A DNA stretch of 64,000 nucleotides, taken from assembly GCF_009749395.1 (NCBI RefSeq), contig NZ_WBIR01000007.1, positions 62,001 to 126,000 on the forward strand. Reading direction: 5' to 3'. This DNA comes from Agromyces salentinus. GTDB lineage: Bacteria > Actinomycetota > Actinomycetes > Actinomycetales > Microbacteriaceae. The translations under genes were made by a program, and so were the position numbers. Of the stretch, positions 21,877 to 30,645 are shown in pieces. The notes under the pieces are model-generated. The model searched no databases. It was not told the DNA's origin and saw only the letters and a list, made by a program, of their open reading frames with translations. Every line of letters starts with the position of its first letter. Position 1 is the first letter of the stretch.

Positions 21877-23191
21877 CGCGAAGCTCCTCCCCTCCGATGG
21901 GGAACGAGGCACGGGTCCGCCAACCGCCGCCGTCGAGACGTCCGCTCTCGAACCGGCCGCCGAGCCGCTCGACGCGGTCGCGCATGCCCCGGATGCCGCT
22001 GCCTGCCGAAGGAGGCCCACCGGGTCCCGACGCCCCGTCGTCGACGATCTCGAGCACCAACTCGGCGGCCGCCCACCGCAGCCGCACCTCGGTGCTCGTG
22101 GGCGGGTCGGTGTGCTTCAGCGTATTCGTGAGGGACTCCTGCACCGCGCGGTAGGCCGCGAGCGACGTGCCCGGACTCACGGCCTGCGGTTCGCCCGTCT
22201 CGATGACGGCCACCCGCCGCCCGGGCGCCCCGGCCCGTTCCACGAGCGCGGTCAGTTCGCCGAGGCCGGGACTCGGCTCGCGCGGTCCGGGGCTCGGTGC
22301 ATCGCCGGAGTCGGGCGGGTCGACGAGCACCCCGAGGAGGCCGCGCATGTCGGTCATGGCCGCGCGACCGGTCGCGACGACCTGTTCGATGGCCGTGCGC
22401 GCTCGACCCTCGTCACGGTCGAGCAGCACGCGCGACGCCTCGGCCTGGGTCACCATCACGGCGAGCGAATGCGAGATCACGTCGTGCAACTCGCGCCCGA
22501 TGCGACGACGTTCGTCGGCGACGGCGGCACGTTCGATCTGCATCCGCAGCTCTGCGGACTGCCGGCGGCCGAGTTCCTGGGCGGCCCGCTTCCGCCGTGA
22601 TTCCCGGCTGTATCGTCCGAGGGCCCACGCGGCGGCGATCGAGGCGACGAGGAATCCGCAGAGGGCGATGAGCACCCACGGCTCCGGAACCGGGCCGTGC
22701 GCGAAGGCGACCGAGGTCATGAGTCCGGCGCCGAGGAGGCCGAGCACGATGGCCGAGACATCCGCCCACCCGTCGTCGCTCGCCGCCGCCGTGAAGACGA
22801 AGACGAGGTACGCTGCGCTGCTCGGCAGCAGCACCGCGATGGATGAGGTGCCCGGCAGGCTCGCGATCGTGAGCAGGACCATGACGGCGGATGCCGCCCA
22901 CAGCACGAGGCGCGGCGACCGGCGACGCACGACCACGAGCAGATGCAGCAGGACGAAGCACGAGGTGGTGCCTGCGAGCCAGGCGGCGTCCGCGGCCGGA
23001 TCGGTCTCACGGACGAGTTCGACGACGGTCACCGGCAGGAGTGCCGCGCCGCAGGCGGCCGCCAGGACCCAATCGGCCGTCGACGGCGGCCCGGCCGGGA
23101 TACGCACCCGGACGGCCGATCCGGGCAGGTCGAAGCGCGCCTCGCGGGATGCCGCGGACGAGGTGGACCGAGGTTCGGACGACGCACCCAT
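21866..23191 (-). CDS. Membrane sensor histidine kinase (DesK/NarL-partner type)
   Basis: 441 residues. About five to six membrane spans lie between residues 40 and 195 with only short external loops. A HisKA_3 dimerisation helix follows with the phospho-acceptor His in RRRIGRELHDVISHSLAVMV, then an HATPase_c domain with NTLKHT (N-box) and the glycine-rich GSGIRGMRDRVERLGGRF. The ATG at 23191 is preferred: a TAGCGT box lies ten bases upstream, overlapping the alternative GTG at 23203. The stimulus is unknown; a compact membrane sensor suggests envelope or intramembrane sensing. Pairs with the response regulator it overlaps. Confidence 0.92.
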   Translation of the reverse strand: MGASSEPRSTSSAASREARFDLPGSAVRVRIPAGPPSTADWVLAAACGAALLPVTVVELVRETDPAADAAWLAGTTSCFVLLHLLVVVRRRSPRLVLWAASAVMVLLTIASLPGTSSIAVLLPSSAAYLVFVFTAAASDDGWADVSAIVLGLLGAGLMTSVAFAHGPVPEPWVLIALCGFLVASIAAAWALGRYSRESRRKRAAQELGRRQSAELRMQIERAAVADERRRIGRELHDVISHSLAVMVTQAEASRVLLDRDEGRARTAIEQVVATGRAAMTDMRGLLGVLVDPPDSGDAPSPGPREPSPGLGELTALVERAGAPGRRVAVIETGEPQAVSPGTSLAAYRAVQESLTNTLKHTDPPTSTEVRLRWAAAELVLEIVDDGASGPGGPPSAGSGIRGMRDRVERLGGRFESGRLDGGGWRTRASFPIGGEELRDVR

Positions 23192-23331
23192 TGCGGCTTC
23201 CACGCTACCCGGCGGTTCCGGGCCCCATCTCGTCCGCGCGGGTGAGGCGGCCTGTCCTCCTGGACTGCGACGCTGGGCACCCCCGGAGGCGCACGGCGTC
23301 CGGGCCGCATCCGGAAGGACCGTGAACCATC

Positions 23332-24489
23332 ATGCCCGCGAGACCTCCAGCAGCAGACCTCCGATCGACGGCGGCCCGCGAACACGACGGAGCGCGCCCC
23401 TTCCCCCGCGCATCGGCGACCGCGGCCCTCGTCACCTCCTCGGCCGTCACGGGGCTGGGGCTCATCTGGCTCCTCGCCCCGGGCCTCAATCCCTTCGCCG
23501 GCGACGACATGATGAGCCTCGTCTCGCAGGCGCTCGGCCCCGTCGCGGTGGCGGCCGCAGCGCTGGGACTCGGCCTGGTCGGCGTCCTCCTCGCGGTGAC
23601 CACGCTGCGCGGGCGGCGAGCGGACTCCATCGCCGCGCCCGGTGGCGCCGTGCTGGCCGCGGCGCTCTCGATCACCCTCGGCAGCGTTCACGTGATCGCC
23701 TTCGCCGGCTACGTGTTCGGTGCCATCGTGGTCGGCGTGGGGCTCGTCGCGATCGTCGTGCTCCCCTTCCGGGCGCCCCGGCTCGGCCTTCCGCTGTTGG
23801 GCGGTTCCATCGTGCTGATCGCGGCCTCCGCCTGGGCCGGTGTCACCCTCGATGGCATCACCGAATTCGCCGGCGCGTTCGGGAGGGCCCTCGTCGAGGA
23901 CGCACCGAACCTCGCCGTCATCGCCGTGACGGTCGCCGCGATGCTCACGTGGGCCGTGACGGCCGTCGTGGGGGTCGGTCGCACGCGAGGCGGGCGGCGC
24001 TTCGAGGCCTGGCTCGTGCGCCACCGCAGGCCGCTCACGATCCTGGCGGCTGCGGGCCCGCTCCCCTACGGCGTCGCGCGTGCATCCTGGCTGACGCCGT
24101 GGCCGCTCTTCGGTCCGGCCGAGGGCGAGGGGATCACCGCCCCGATGCTCGCCACGGGTCTCATGCTCGGCGCCGGTGCCGTCGCCGCGAGTGTGCTCAC
24201 GCTCGGCCTGATCCTGCCGTGGGGCGTGCGGTTCCCGCGCTGGATCCCGAGGATCGGCGACCACGTCGTTCCGGCTGCGACCGCGGTCGTCCCGGGAGCC
24301 GTCGCCGCCGGGCTCCTCTGCCTGTCGGCGAGCCCCATGCTGGTGTCGGGGATCGGCGACGAGGGCGACCCCGTCAGCCCGCTGGTCGTCAACCTCGTGC
24401 TGCCGTTCTGGTACTGGGGACCGATGCTCGCACTCGCCGTCTGGGCGTACGCGGCGTGGCGGCGTCGAGGAGCCCTCGACGCGGCGTGA
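23332..24489 (+). CDS. Polytopic membrane protein, function unknown
   Basis: 385 residues with about nine to ten hydrophobic spans and no recognisable catalytic or nucleotide-binding motif. The N-terminal 28 residues are hydrophilic and basic, then the first span starts near TAALVTSSAVTGLGLIWLL. One long soluble loop lies around residues 215-240 (VGRTRGGRRFEAWLVRHRR). Start ATG at 23332 with GGAAGGACC upstream. It diverges from the histidine kinase gene (about 140 bases between starts), so it is a candidate target or partner of that two-component system. A terminator hairpin follows the stop. Confidence 0.75.
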   Translation: MPARPPAADLRSTAAREHDGARPFPRASATAALVTSSAVTGLGLIWLLAPGLNPFAGDDMMSLVSQALGPVAVAAAALGLGLVGVLLAVTTLRGRRADSIAAPGGAVLAAALSITLGSVHVIAFAGYVFGAIVVGVGLVAIVVLPFRAPRLGLPLLGGSIVLIAASAWAGVTLDGITEFAGAFGRALVEDAPNLAVIAVTVAAMLTWAVTAVVGVGRTRGGRRFEAWLVRHRRPLTILAAAGPLPYGVARASWLTPWPLFGPAEGEGITAPMLATGLMLGAGAVAASVLTLGLILPWGVRFPRWIPRIGDHVVPAATAVVPGAVAAGLLCLSASPMLVSGIGDEGDPVSPLVVNLVLPFWYWGPMLALAVWAYAAWRRRGALDAA

Positions 24490-24508
24490 TCGGATCGCCC
24501 GATCACGC

Positions 24509-24535
24509 CGCGGTCCCGTGCGACGCGGGACCGCG
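24509..24535. terminator. Bidirectional terminator between convergent genes
   Basis: CGCGGTCCCG (24509-24518) pairs with CGGGACCGCG (24526-24535) around a seven-base loop. It lies 20 bases after the membrane protein stop and 12 bases beyond the stop of the minus-strand gene at 24547. Confidence 0.75.
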
Positions 24536-24546
24536 ATCGAACCGGG

Positions 24547-25191
24547 TCAGTCGAGCGAGTCGCGGCGCCAGAGCCGGGCGCAGGCGATCAGCTCGTCGGC
24601 GAGCTGCGTGAGGCGCAGCGCCCGTCGCGTGAGGTCGCCCGGACGTTCGGGATGCACCGAGTCCGCGGCATCCGCGTCGTCGGCGAAGCTCACGAACCCG
24701 GCCGCGACGACCCGGCAGAATGCCGCTGCCCGGTCGAGCGCGACCGCGAAGTCGCCGGTGAAGAGGCCCTGGAGGATGCGGTCGGCGAGTTCGCGGACCT
24801 CGTCGGGCCCGGCCGGGGCCGGGGCGCCCGCCACGACCTGGTCGATCGTGTGCGATACGGCGGCCCCCCGCTGGTATCCGAGGCTGACGCCCTGCGGATC
24901 CTGACGGATGAGCGTCCGCAGCAGGTACACGCGCCAGAGCGCGCCGGGCAGGCTCTTCGCCGAGGCGTGCGACCACAGCTCGGCGATCGCGTCGATGCCG
25001 TGCTCGTCGGTGTACGAGACCAGCCGGGCCACGACCTCGGGGTCAGGGTCCTCACGGACGCGCGCGAGCAGTGCCGACGCGGTGTCGTGCGCCATCCGGC
25101 TGAGTTGCGCGGGATCCTGGCCGCCCACGATCGAGTCGAACTTGTGGGGGGCGAACCTGGTCGGCCGGTGGAAGCTGTCGTCTGAAACCAT
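24547..25191 (-). CDS. Conserved actinobacterial protein, function unknown
   Basis: 214 residues. The N-terminus FHRPTRFAPHKFDSIVGGQDPAQ is a recognisable conserved opening of actinobacterial proteins sometimes mislabelled as RNA polymerase subunit beta; I see nothing RNA-polymerase-like. The rest is helical and Ala/Asp/Leu-rich, without membrane segments or catalytic motifs. ATG at 25189-25191, with a TAGGGT box eight bases upstream and no ribosome site, suggesting a leaderless message. It is separated by 11 bases from the stop of the upstream HNH-like gene. Function cannot be assigned. Confidence 0.7.
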   Translation of the reverse strand: MVSDDSFHRPTRFAPHKFDSIVGGQDPAQLSRMAHDTASALLARVREDPDPEVVARLVSYTDEHGIDAIAELWSHASAKSLPGALWRVYLLRTLIRQDPQGVSLGYQRGAAVSHTIDQVVAGAPAPAGPDEVRELADRILQGLFTGDFAVALDRAAAFCRVVAAGFVSFADDADAADSVHPERPGDLTRRALRLTQLADELIACARLWRRDSLD

Positions 25192-25202
25192 CGCGCGCCA
25201 CC

Positions 25203-25709
25203 CTACTCCGCCTGCCGGGGTGATCGCCTCGGGATCGGCGTTCCGTCGAACTCGGCGATGCGACGCGACCAGATCCGGCTGCGCCAATCACCGCCGAGGC
25301 GCTCGTACGTCACGCGCGCGTGGCAGTTGCGGCATCTCACATCGCACTTCCCGATCTCGGCGCTGACCCTTCGCCAGGAGTAGGCCGCCTTTGCGAGCTT
25401 CATCACCTCGGCCGACTTCTCGACGCCCTCTCGGTGGTCGAAGTCGAGCACGCGAAGGTCGGGCTCTCCGCAATCGACGCACGGATGCTCCATGAGGTAC
25501 TGCCCGATGCGCTCCAGATGCGCGGCCCTGGTCTTCGCGACCTGGGCTGCGACTGCGCGCCGGTGCTGGACGAGATGCTCGGCGTAGTACCGCTTGGCTC
25601 GATCCTTGTTGCAGGACCGGCAGACGGACTGGTACCCGTCGGGTGATGCGGTCCGGAGGTTGAACTCCGAATACGAGCGACGGACCCTGCACATCGAACA
25701 CGTCTTCAC
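25203..25709 (-). CDS. HNH-like endonuclease domain protein
   Basis: 168 residues. Two Cys pairs near the N-terminus (CSMCRVRRSYSEF, SVCRSCNKDRAKRYY) suggest a zinc site. The C-terminal half has CVDCGEPDLRVLDFDHREG, then IGKCDVRCRNCHARVTYER, matching the zinc-bound HNH layout of phage and host nucleases (DFDH and NCH). The GTG at 25707-25709 is chosen because AAGGAG lies six bases upstream. It lies 170 bases from a tRNA-Lys gene. DNA cleavage is inferred from the motif; the biological role (homing, defence or repair) is unknown. Confidence 0.75.
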   Translation of the reverse strand: MKTCSMCRVRRSYSEFNLRTASPDGYQSVCRSCNKDRAKRYYAEHLVQHRRAVAAQVAKTRAAHLERIGQYLMEHPCVDCGEPDLRVLDFDHREGVEKSAEVMKLAKAAYSWRRVSAEIGKCDVRCRNCHARVTYERLGGDWRSRIWSRRIAEFDGTPIPRRSPRQAE

Positions 25710-25878
25710 CGCTGCTCCTTCGACTCGACTGCGCCACCGTCGGACGTCACCGATCACTCGCGGTGGCCATGGCCGTCCATGCTCTCGCGGGGCCTCGACC
25801 TTGCACAGTACGAGGTGCCGCCGACAGTGCGGTCACGCGGCCTCCGCTCGCGCGTGGGGCAGGCTATTGTGGTTCGGC

Positions 25879-25951
25879 GGGCCTCTAGCTCAGTTGGTAG
25901 AGCAGCGGACTTTTAATCCGCGGGTCGTCGGTTCGAGCCCGACGGGGCCCA
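25879..25951 (+). tRNA. tRNA-Lys (anticodon UUU)
   Basis: A 73-base cloverleaf: acceptor GGGCCTC pairs with GGGGCCC (one T-G pair); the D-arm has AGCTCAGTTGGTAGAGC; the anticodon stem GCGGA/TCCGC encloses CTTTTAA; the T-arm is GTCGG-TTCGAGC-CCGAC; the discriminator is A. The terminal CCA is not fully encoded (ACCT follows). Confidence 0.97.
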
Positions 25952-26298
25952 CCTCGAAAACTCGGGGCAACCCACGGTGAACAGCGCGCAGACCGAGGCG
26001 AGGCCTCGCGATCCGGGGCACCGCCCGACGGGGGCCCGGCCCCGTCACGACGAGGATCGGACGCACCCGTCCCGGCGGCTCCTCCCCAAGTGTCCCCTTG
26101 GTTCGCACGACCTCGTGCGAATACGCATCACGGTACGCCTGGAGTGGCCGTTGCACCAGTGTCGGCGACGAATCCGGCCGGATCGCGTCGGACCACCGCC
26201 GGCGCCTTGTCCGGAGCCGCCAATGAGAGCGCGGCCACGCTGTGGCGCGGCACAGGCGACCTCGCCGTCGTGCGGGTTCAGCTGCTCCGTGGCAGGAC
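25952..26298. other. Non-coding stretch after tRNA-Lys
   Basis: 347 bases without a credible gene: short frames here have strongly Arg/Pro-biased composition and no start signals. The only structure I see is a 20-base perfect palindrome with a CC centre at 26102-26121 (TTCGCACGACCTCGTGCGAA). It could be a protein-binding site or weak terminator for the minus-strand gene that ends at 26299, although it lies about 180 bases beyond that stop. Confidence 0.5.
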
Positions 26299-27348
26299 TC
26301 AGCCGACGATGCCGCGGAACGCCGACATGAGCGCGACCCGCTCGGCCGAGGACCGTGCCAACGGCGTGACCGCGAGCGTCGTGACCCCCGACTCCCGGAA
26401 CGCGGCCACGCGCTCGGCGACCTCGGAGGCCGTGCCGATGAGGGAGATCGCCCGCACGAGCTCATCGGGCACGGCGGCGATCGCCTCGTCGCGCCGACCC
26501 TCGAGGTAGAGGTCCTGGATCTTCGCGGCATCCGCATCGAAGCCGTAGCTCGCGACCAGGTCGTTGTAGAAGTTCTTGCCGCGCGCCCCCATGCCGCCGA
26601 CGTAGAGCGCGAGCTGCGGCTTCACCGAGGCGAGCGCGAGAGCCGCGAGCTCCGGGCTGTCGGTGATCGCGAGCGCCGGGCTCGCGTACACGTCGAGGGC
26701 GCCGAGCTCGTCGGAGCGCTTGGCCGTGCCGGCGGCGAGCGCGCCGCCCCAGACGTCTGCGGCCTTCTCGGGGTGGTAGAACATGGGCAGCCAGCCGTCC
26801 GCGATCTCGGCCGTCTGCTCGACCGATCGCGGGCCGAGGGCTGCGACCGAGATCGGGATGCGGTCGCGCACGGGGTGGTTGATGAGCTTCAGCGGCTTGC
26901 CGAGCCCCGTGCCCTCGCCCGCGGGCAGCGGGATGCGGTAGTGGCGACCGTCGTGCACGACGGGTTCGCGCCGCCAGGTCATGCGGCAGATCTCGATGAT
27001 CTCACGGATGCGGGCGACCGGCGCGTCGTACTTCACGCCGTGGAAGCCCTCGATGACCTGCGGTCCGGATGCCCCGATGCCGAGCTCGAACCGGCCGTCG
27101 CTGACGTAGTCGAGGCCGGCCGCGGTCATCGCGGTGAGGCTCGGCGTGCGCGTGTAGAGCTGCAGGATGCCGGATGCGAGCGTGATCGTCGAGGTGCGAG
27201 CGGCGAGGAACCCGAGCTGGCTGACGGCGTCGAACGAGTAGGCCTCCGGCATGGCGATGAGGTCGACCCCGGCCTGCTCGAGCTCGACGACCTCGTCGGC
27301 CACCTCGCGGAATCCGCCTGCGTAGTTCAGGAACATGCCGACGCGCAT
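26299..27348 (-). CDS. LLM-class (F420/flavin-dependent) oxidoreductase
   Basis: 349 residues of the luciferase-like TIM-barrel family. Typical features are GVDLIAMPEAYSFDAVSQLGFLA near the N-terminus, TITLASGILQLYTRTPSLTAMTAAGLDYVSDGRFELGIG (the conserved core) and a C-terminal region with IGTASEVAERVAAFRESGV. Actinobacterial members usually use coenzyme F420; the substrate cannot be predicted. ATG at 27348 with GAGGAG eight bases upstream. It stands alone, divergent from the MarP-like gene, with 264 bases between starts that hold a GGTCCGC triplet repeat at about 27551-27570 and probable promoters. Confidence 0.88.
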   Translation of the reverse strand: MRVGMFLNYAGGFREVADEVVELEQAGVDLIAMPEAYSFDAVSQLGFLAARTSTITLASGILQLYTRTPSLTAMTAAGLDYVSDGRFELGIGASGPQVIEGFHGVKYDAPVARIREIIEICRMTWRREPVVHDGRHYRIPLPAGEGTGLGKPLKLINHPVRDRIPISVAALGPRSVEQTAEIADGWLPMFYHPEKAADVWGGALAAGTAKRSDELGALDVYASPALAITDSPELAALALASVKPQLALYVGGMGARGKNFYNDLVASYGFDADAAKIQDLYLEGRRDEAIAAVPDELVRAISLIGTASEVAERVAAFRESGVTTLAVTPLARSSAERVALMSAFRGIVG

Positions 27349-27612
27349 GGGTCACTCCTCGTCGTGTGATCACCCGACCGGTCTCGGGCTGGTGTCGAGG
27401 CTAGCCGACCGCGTTCGGCCGGGAGGGGCGATTGTGCGGCATCCACCAACGCGCAGGTGCCGACGCGTCCTGCGTGGTGGAAACGCGAGAAGCCGGGCTC
27501 GGCGCCGCAGGCGCTCGCAGCATGCTCCGAGGCGGATGCCGCAGGCTGGAGGTCCGCGGTCCGCGGTCCGTGAACGCCGACCGCCTCCTCGACCCGACGA
27601 ACGGAGCACCGG

Positions 27613-28791
27613 ATGGACTGGAGCCTGGTGCTGGATGTCGTCCTGCTGCTCACCCTCATCGGCGCCGTCCTGAACGGGTACCGCGCCGGGCTGCTCCGCA
27701 CGGCGGCCGGGCTCATCGGCGTCCTCCTCGGCGCTGCTACCGCGGCCGTCGTCATGCCGTGGGTGACGGGACTCGTCGCGGCGCCGGAGTGGCGGGTCCC
27801 GGCGGCGCTCGGCGCGGCGCTCGTGCTCATCGCCGTCGGCGCGTCGATCGGCGGCGCGATCGGAGCGGCCCTCGGGCGCGGGGCGGTCGCCGTGAAGCTC
27901 GGCATCGTCGATCGGATTCTCGGCGCGATCGGCAACCTCGTCGTGACGGTGTTCGTGGTAATGCTCGTGGCGACGGGCGTCGCGGCCATGGGCGTGCCGG
28001 TGCTCTCCCCCGCCATCGCGGGTTCCAAGGTGATCTCGACCATCGAGGCGATCACCCCCGAACCCGCGCAGCGGTTCCTCGCGGAGGTCCGCACCGCCGC
28101 CATGGGCGAGGCGCTGCCGTGGCTCGTCGACGTGCTCGAGGTGCCCGACGTCGCCCCCGAGGTGCCTGCGGGCGCCGTCGACGATCCCGAGATCGCGGCG
28201 GCCGCGGCATCCGTCGTGCGCATCACCGGCACGGCCTTCGAATGCGGCACGTCGATGTCCGGCAGCGGGTTCGTGATCGCGCCGGACCGGATCGTGACGA
28301 ACGCGCACGTCGTCGCCGGCGTCGACGAGCCGGTGGTGGAGACGCCGGGCGACATCGCCCGATCGGGACGCATCGTCGCCTTCGACGCCGGTCTCGACCT
28401 CGCGGTCATCGCGGTCGACGGCCTCGACGCCACCGCCCTTCCGGTGACGGAGCCGGCGACCGGCGACGAAGTCGCGGTGGCCGGCTACCCGTTCGGCGGC
28501 CCGCTCGACCTGCGCCCCGGCTCGGTCATGTCCATCGGCCCGGTGACGTTCCTCGAGGGCGGCGGCTCGTCCACGCGCGACGTGATGACCCTCGCCGCCG
28601 ATGTCGACCACGGTAATTCGGGCGGCCCGGTGCTGACCGGCGACGGCGCGGTCGGCGGCGTGGTCTTCGCGAAGTCGGAGACCGTCGCGAACGTCGGCTT
28701 CGCGATCCCGGTCGCGACACTGACGGCCTTCGCGGGCGACGCGGGCTCGCTCGATCGCGCGGTCGACTCCGGCAGGTGCGCCGTCGGCTGA
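27613..28791 (+). CDS. marP: MarP-like membrane-anchored serine protease
   Basis: 392 residues. The N-terminal CvpA-like region has four membrane spans (about residues 5-135); a chymotrypsin-fold protease domain follows outside the membrane. The triad is readable: His232 in TNAHVV, Asp262 in LDLAVI, Ser336 in HGNSGGP. Two Cys residues (about 213 and near 388) may form the disulphide typical of MarP. The M. tuberculosis homologue (Rv3671c) is needed for acid and oxidative stress resistance by processing a peptidoglycan hydrolase. ATG with CGGAGCACCGG upstream. It stands as a single gene, converging on galM. Confidence 0.92.
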   Translation: MDWSLVLDVVLLLTLIGAVLNGYRAGLLRTAAGLIGVLLGAATAAVVMPWVTGLVAAPEWRVPAALGAALVLIAVGASIGGAIGAALGRGAVAVKLGIVDRILGAIGNLVVTVFVVMLVATGVAAMGVPVLSPAIAGSKVISTIEAITPEPAQRFLAEVRTAAMGEALPWLVDVLEVPDVAPEVPAGAVDDPEIAAAAASVVRITGTAFECGTSMSGSGFVIAPDRIVTNAHVVAGVDEPVVETPGDIARSGRIVAFDAGLDLAVIAVDGLDATALPVTEPATGDEVAVAGYPFGGPLDLRPGSVMSIGPVTFLEGGGSSTRDVMTLAADVDHGNSGGPVLTGDGAVGGVVFAKSETVANVGFAIPVATLTAFAGDAGSLDRAVDSGRCAVG

Positions 28792-28806
28792 TCGGCGTCG
28801 ATCGGA

Positions 28807-29739
28807 CTACTCGGCGGTGAAGCCCTCGAACCGGATGCCCCACGAGAGCTCCCACGCCTCGCCCGGGTCGAGCCAGCGAAGGCCTCGGCCGGAGTTGAAC
28901 GCCTCGGCCGGTGCGGTCATCGGCTCGATGGCGATGGCGACGTCGCCCTCCTCGCCGGGGAAGTTGCGGCTGGTGTAGACCTGCACGTACTCGAACTCGT
29001 CGTCGGCCCAGATGGAGACGCTGCGGCCGTCGGGCGCGGTGAGGGAGTGCAGCACCTCGCCGTCGCGGCTCACCACCTCGCCGAACGCGTCGTCGAGCTG
29101 GAGGTCGCCCACCCGGCGCCCGTCGCGGAGGTCCCATTCGGTGCCGTCCACGGGCACCTCGCCGGTGGGGAGGAGGCGGTCGTCGACCTCGATGTGGCTG
29201 GCCGCGTCGATCCTCAGCACGAGGTCGGAGGTCGGCACCCCGCCGATCTTGACGTACGGATGGGTGCCGAGCGCGATCGGCGCGGGCGCGCCGCCCTGGT
29301 TCTCGAAGTGGTGGGTGACGCGAAGTCCGTCGGCGACGAGCTCGTAGTGCACCGCGGTCTCGAGGAGGTACGGATAGCCCAGCTGGGGATAGACGGTGGC
29401 CGAGAGCGTGACCGAGTCGCGCTGCTGGTCGACCACCCGGTACTCGGTGTAGCGCAGCAGCCCGTGGATGGCGTTGTTCAGCTTGGGCTCGGTGATCGCG
29501 AGCCGGTGCTCGACGCCGTCGTTGGTCCAGATGCCGTCGCGGATGCGGTTCGGCCAGGGCACCAGCACGATGCCCGCGCCACTCGGCGGGGAGACGTCTT
29601 CGGCGAACGGCGGGACGAGGTCGATGCCGTTGATGCTGAGGGTGCGGATGCCCGCGGCGACGGCGGTGATGGTCGCGCTGAGGTCACCGCTCGCGGTCGA
29701 GGTCTCGAGCACGAACTGCTCGCCCGTGGGAAGCGTCAT
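28807..29739 (-). CDS. galM: Aldose 1-epimerase (galactose mutarotase)
   Basis: 310 residues of the beta-sandwich mutarotase family. The catalytic His is in LGTHPYVKIGG (about residue 175), and a second conserved His/Arg region lies in WPNRIRDGIW and NNAIHGLLRY. A C-terminal Glu region (AIEPMTAPAEAFNSG) carries the general base expected near residue 280. It interconverts alpha and beta anomers of galactose ahead of galactokinase. The ATG overlaps the stop of the DeoR-type gene (ATGA), so the regulator and enzyme are one message, divergent from galT-galK. Confidence 0.9.
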   Translation of the reverse strand: MTLPTGEQFVLETSTASGDLSATITAVAAGIRTLSINGIDLVPPFAEDVSPPSGAGIVLVPWPNRIRDGIWTNDGVEHRLAITEPKLNNAIHGLLRYTEYRVVDQQRDSVTLSATVYPQLGYPYLLETAVHYELVADGLRVTHHFENQGGAPAPIALGTHPYVKIGGVPTSDLVLRIDAASHIEVDDRLLPTGEVPVDGTEWDLRDGRRVGDLQLDDAFGEVVSRDGEVLHSLTAPDGRSVSIWADDEFEYVQVYTSRNFPGEEGDVAIAIEPMTAPAEAFNSGRGLRWLDPGEAWELSWGIRFEGFTAE

Positions 29740-30563
29740 GCCTCCACTCTAGGGTCTCGTGCGAGCACGGTCGTGAGCCCCACCTCGTGCAGCTCGGCGA
29801 GGAGCGGCGCCGGTGCCGCGGCATCCGTGATGAGGGTGTCGAACGCGTCGACGGCGGCGATCCGGCCGAGGTGGACCTCGCCGAGCTTGGACGCGTCGGC
29901 GACCACGATCGAGCGTGCCGCAGCCCGGAGCATGAGCGTCTTGACGGACGCCTCCGGGAGGTTCGCGTTGGTGACGCCGTGCACGGGGTCCACGCCGTTG
30001 CAGCCGATGAACGCGAGGTCCACGTGCACCTCGTCGAGCATGGAACCCGCGAGCGGATGCACCAGCGAGTGCTGCTTGGGCCGGAGGCTGCCGCCCGTCA
30101 CGATGACCGTGAAGCGAGGGATCTCGGGTTCGAGCTCGAGCGCGATCGACAGGCCGTTCGTGAACACGGTGAGGTCGTCGAGGTCGTCGCGGGCGCGCAG
30201 GGCGCGGGCGATCTGCAGGGTCGTGGTGCCGACGTCGAGGATGAGGCTCTGCCCGCTGCGGACGAGCGATGCCGCGTGCACCCCGATCAACCGCTTCGGT
30301 TCGACGGATGCCGCGAGCGCCTCCTCGAAGCTCGGCTCGCGTTCCGGCCGGTCGGCCTCGATGAGGGAAGACACCGGGACGGCCCCGCCGTGGACGCGGC
30401 GGATCGAGCCCTGTCGCTCGAGGGCGTCGAGGTCGGCGCGGGCCGTGACGGTCGTGACGCCGAACACCCCGCTGAGCTCGGCCACGCGGACGAACCCGCG
30501 TTCGGCGACGAGTGCGAGGGCGCGTTCGCGACGTTCGGGCGCGGGCAGGGCGGCATCCGTCAT
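29736..30563 (-). CDS. DeoR/GlpR-family regulator of the galactose cluster
   Basis: 275 residues. N-terminal DeoR helix-turn-helix (RRERALALVAERGFVRVAELSGVFGV then TARADLDALERQGSIRRVHGGAV) and a DeoRC sugar-phosphate sensor domain (DVGTTTLQIARAL, GLSIALEL, FIGCNGVD). The ATG at 30561-30563 is chosen; upstream open frame covers the operator. Divergent from galT, and overlapping galM, it very probably represses both transcripts through the TTTGCAAWACGAAA repeats at 30592-30627 and is released by a sugar phosphate. Confidence 0.9.
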   Translation of the reverse strand: MTDAALPAPERRERALALVAERGFVRVAELSGVFGVTTVTARADLDALERQGSIRRVHGGAVPVSSLIEADRPEREPSFEEALAASVEPKRLIGVHAASLVRSGQSLILDVGTTTLQIARALRARDDLDDLTVFTNGLSIALELEPEIPRFTVIVTGGSLRPKQHSLVHPLAGSMLDEVHVDLAFIGCNGVDPVHGVTNANLPEASVKTLMLRAAARSIVVADASKLGEVHLGRIAAVDAFDTLITDAAAPAPLLAELHEVGLTTVLARDPRVEA

Positions 30564-30591
30564 GGTGGAATCTTGGACGACCGCCGGGCAT

Positions 30592-30627
30592 TTTGCAATA
30601 CGAAACCCGGTTGTTTGCAAAACGAAA
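30592..30627. promoter_or_regulatory. Direct-repeat operator in the galactose divergent promoter
   Basis: TTTGCAATACGAAA (30592-30605) and TTTGCAAAACGAAA (30614-30627) differ at one base and are 22 bases apart, two helical turns. AT-rich direct repeats of this kind are typical DeoR-family sites. The galT -10 (TAGGGT, 30634-30639) begins seven bases downstream, so bound repressor would block it. Confidence 0.7.
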
Positions 30628-30645
30628 TGCGCGTAGGGTGGCCGC

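Noticed and set aside
25937..26037. Possible attachment-site duplication: GCCCGACGGGG in tRNA-Lys and again near 26023
   Set aside because: Only about 14 bases match, with one inserted G, in very GC-rich DNA; no integrase or island lies between.
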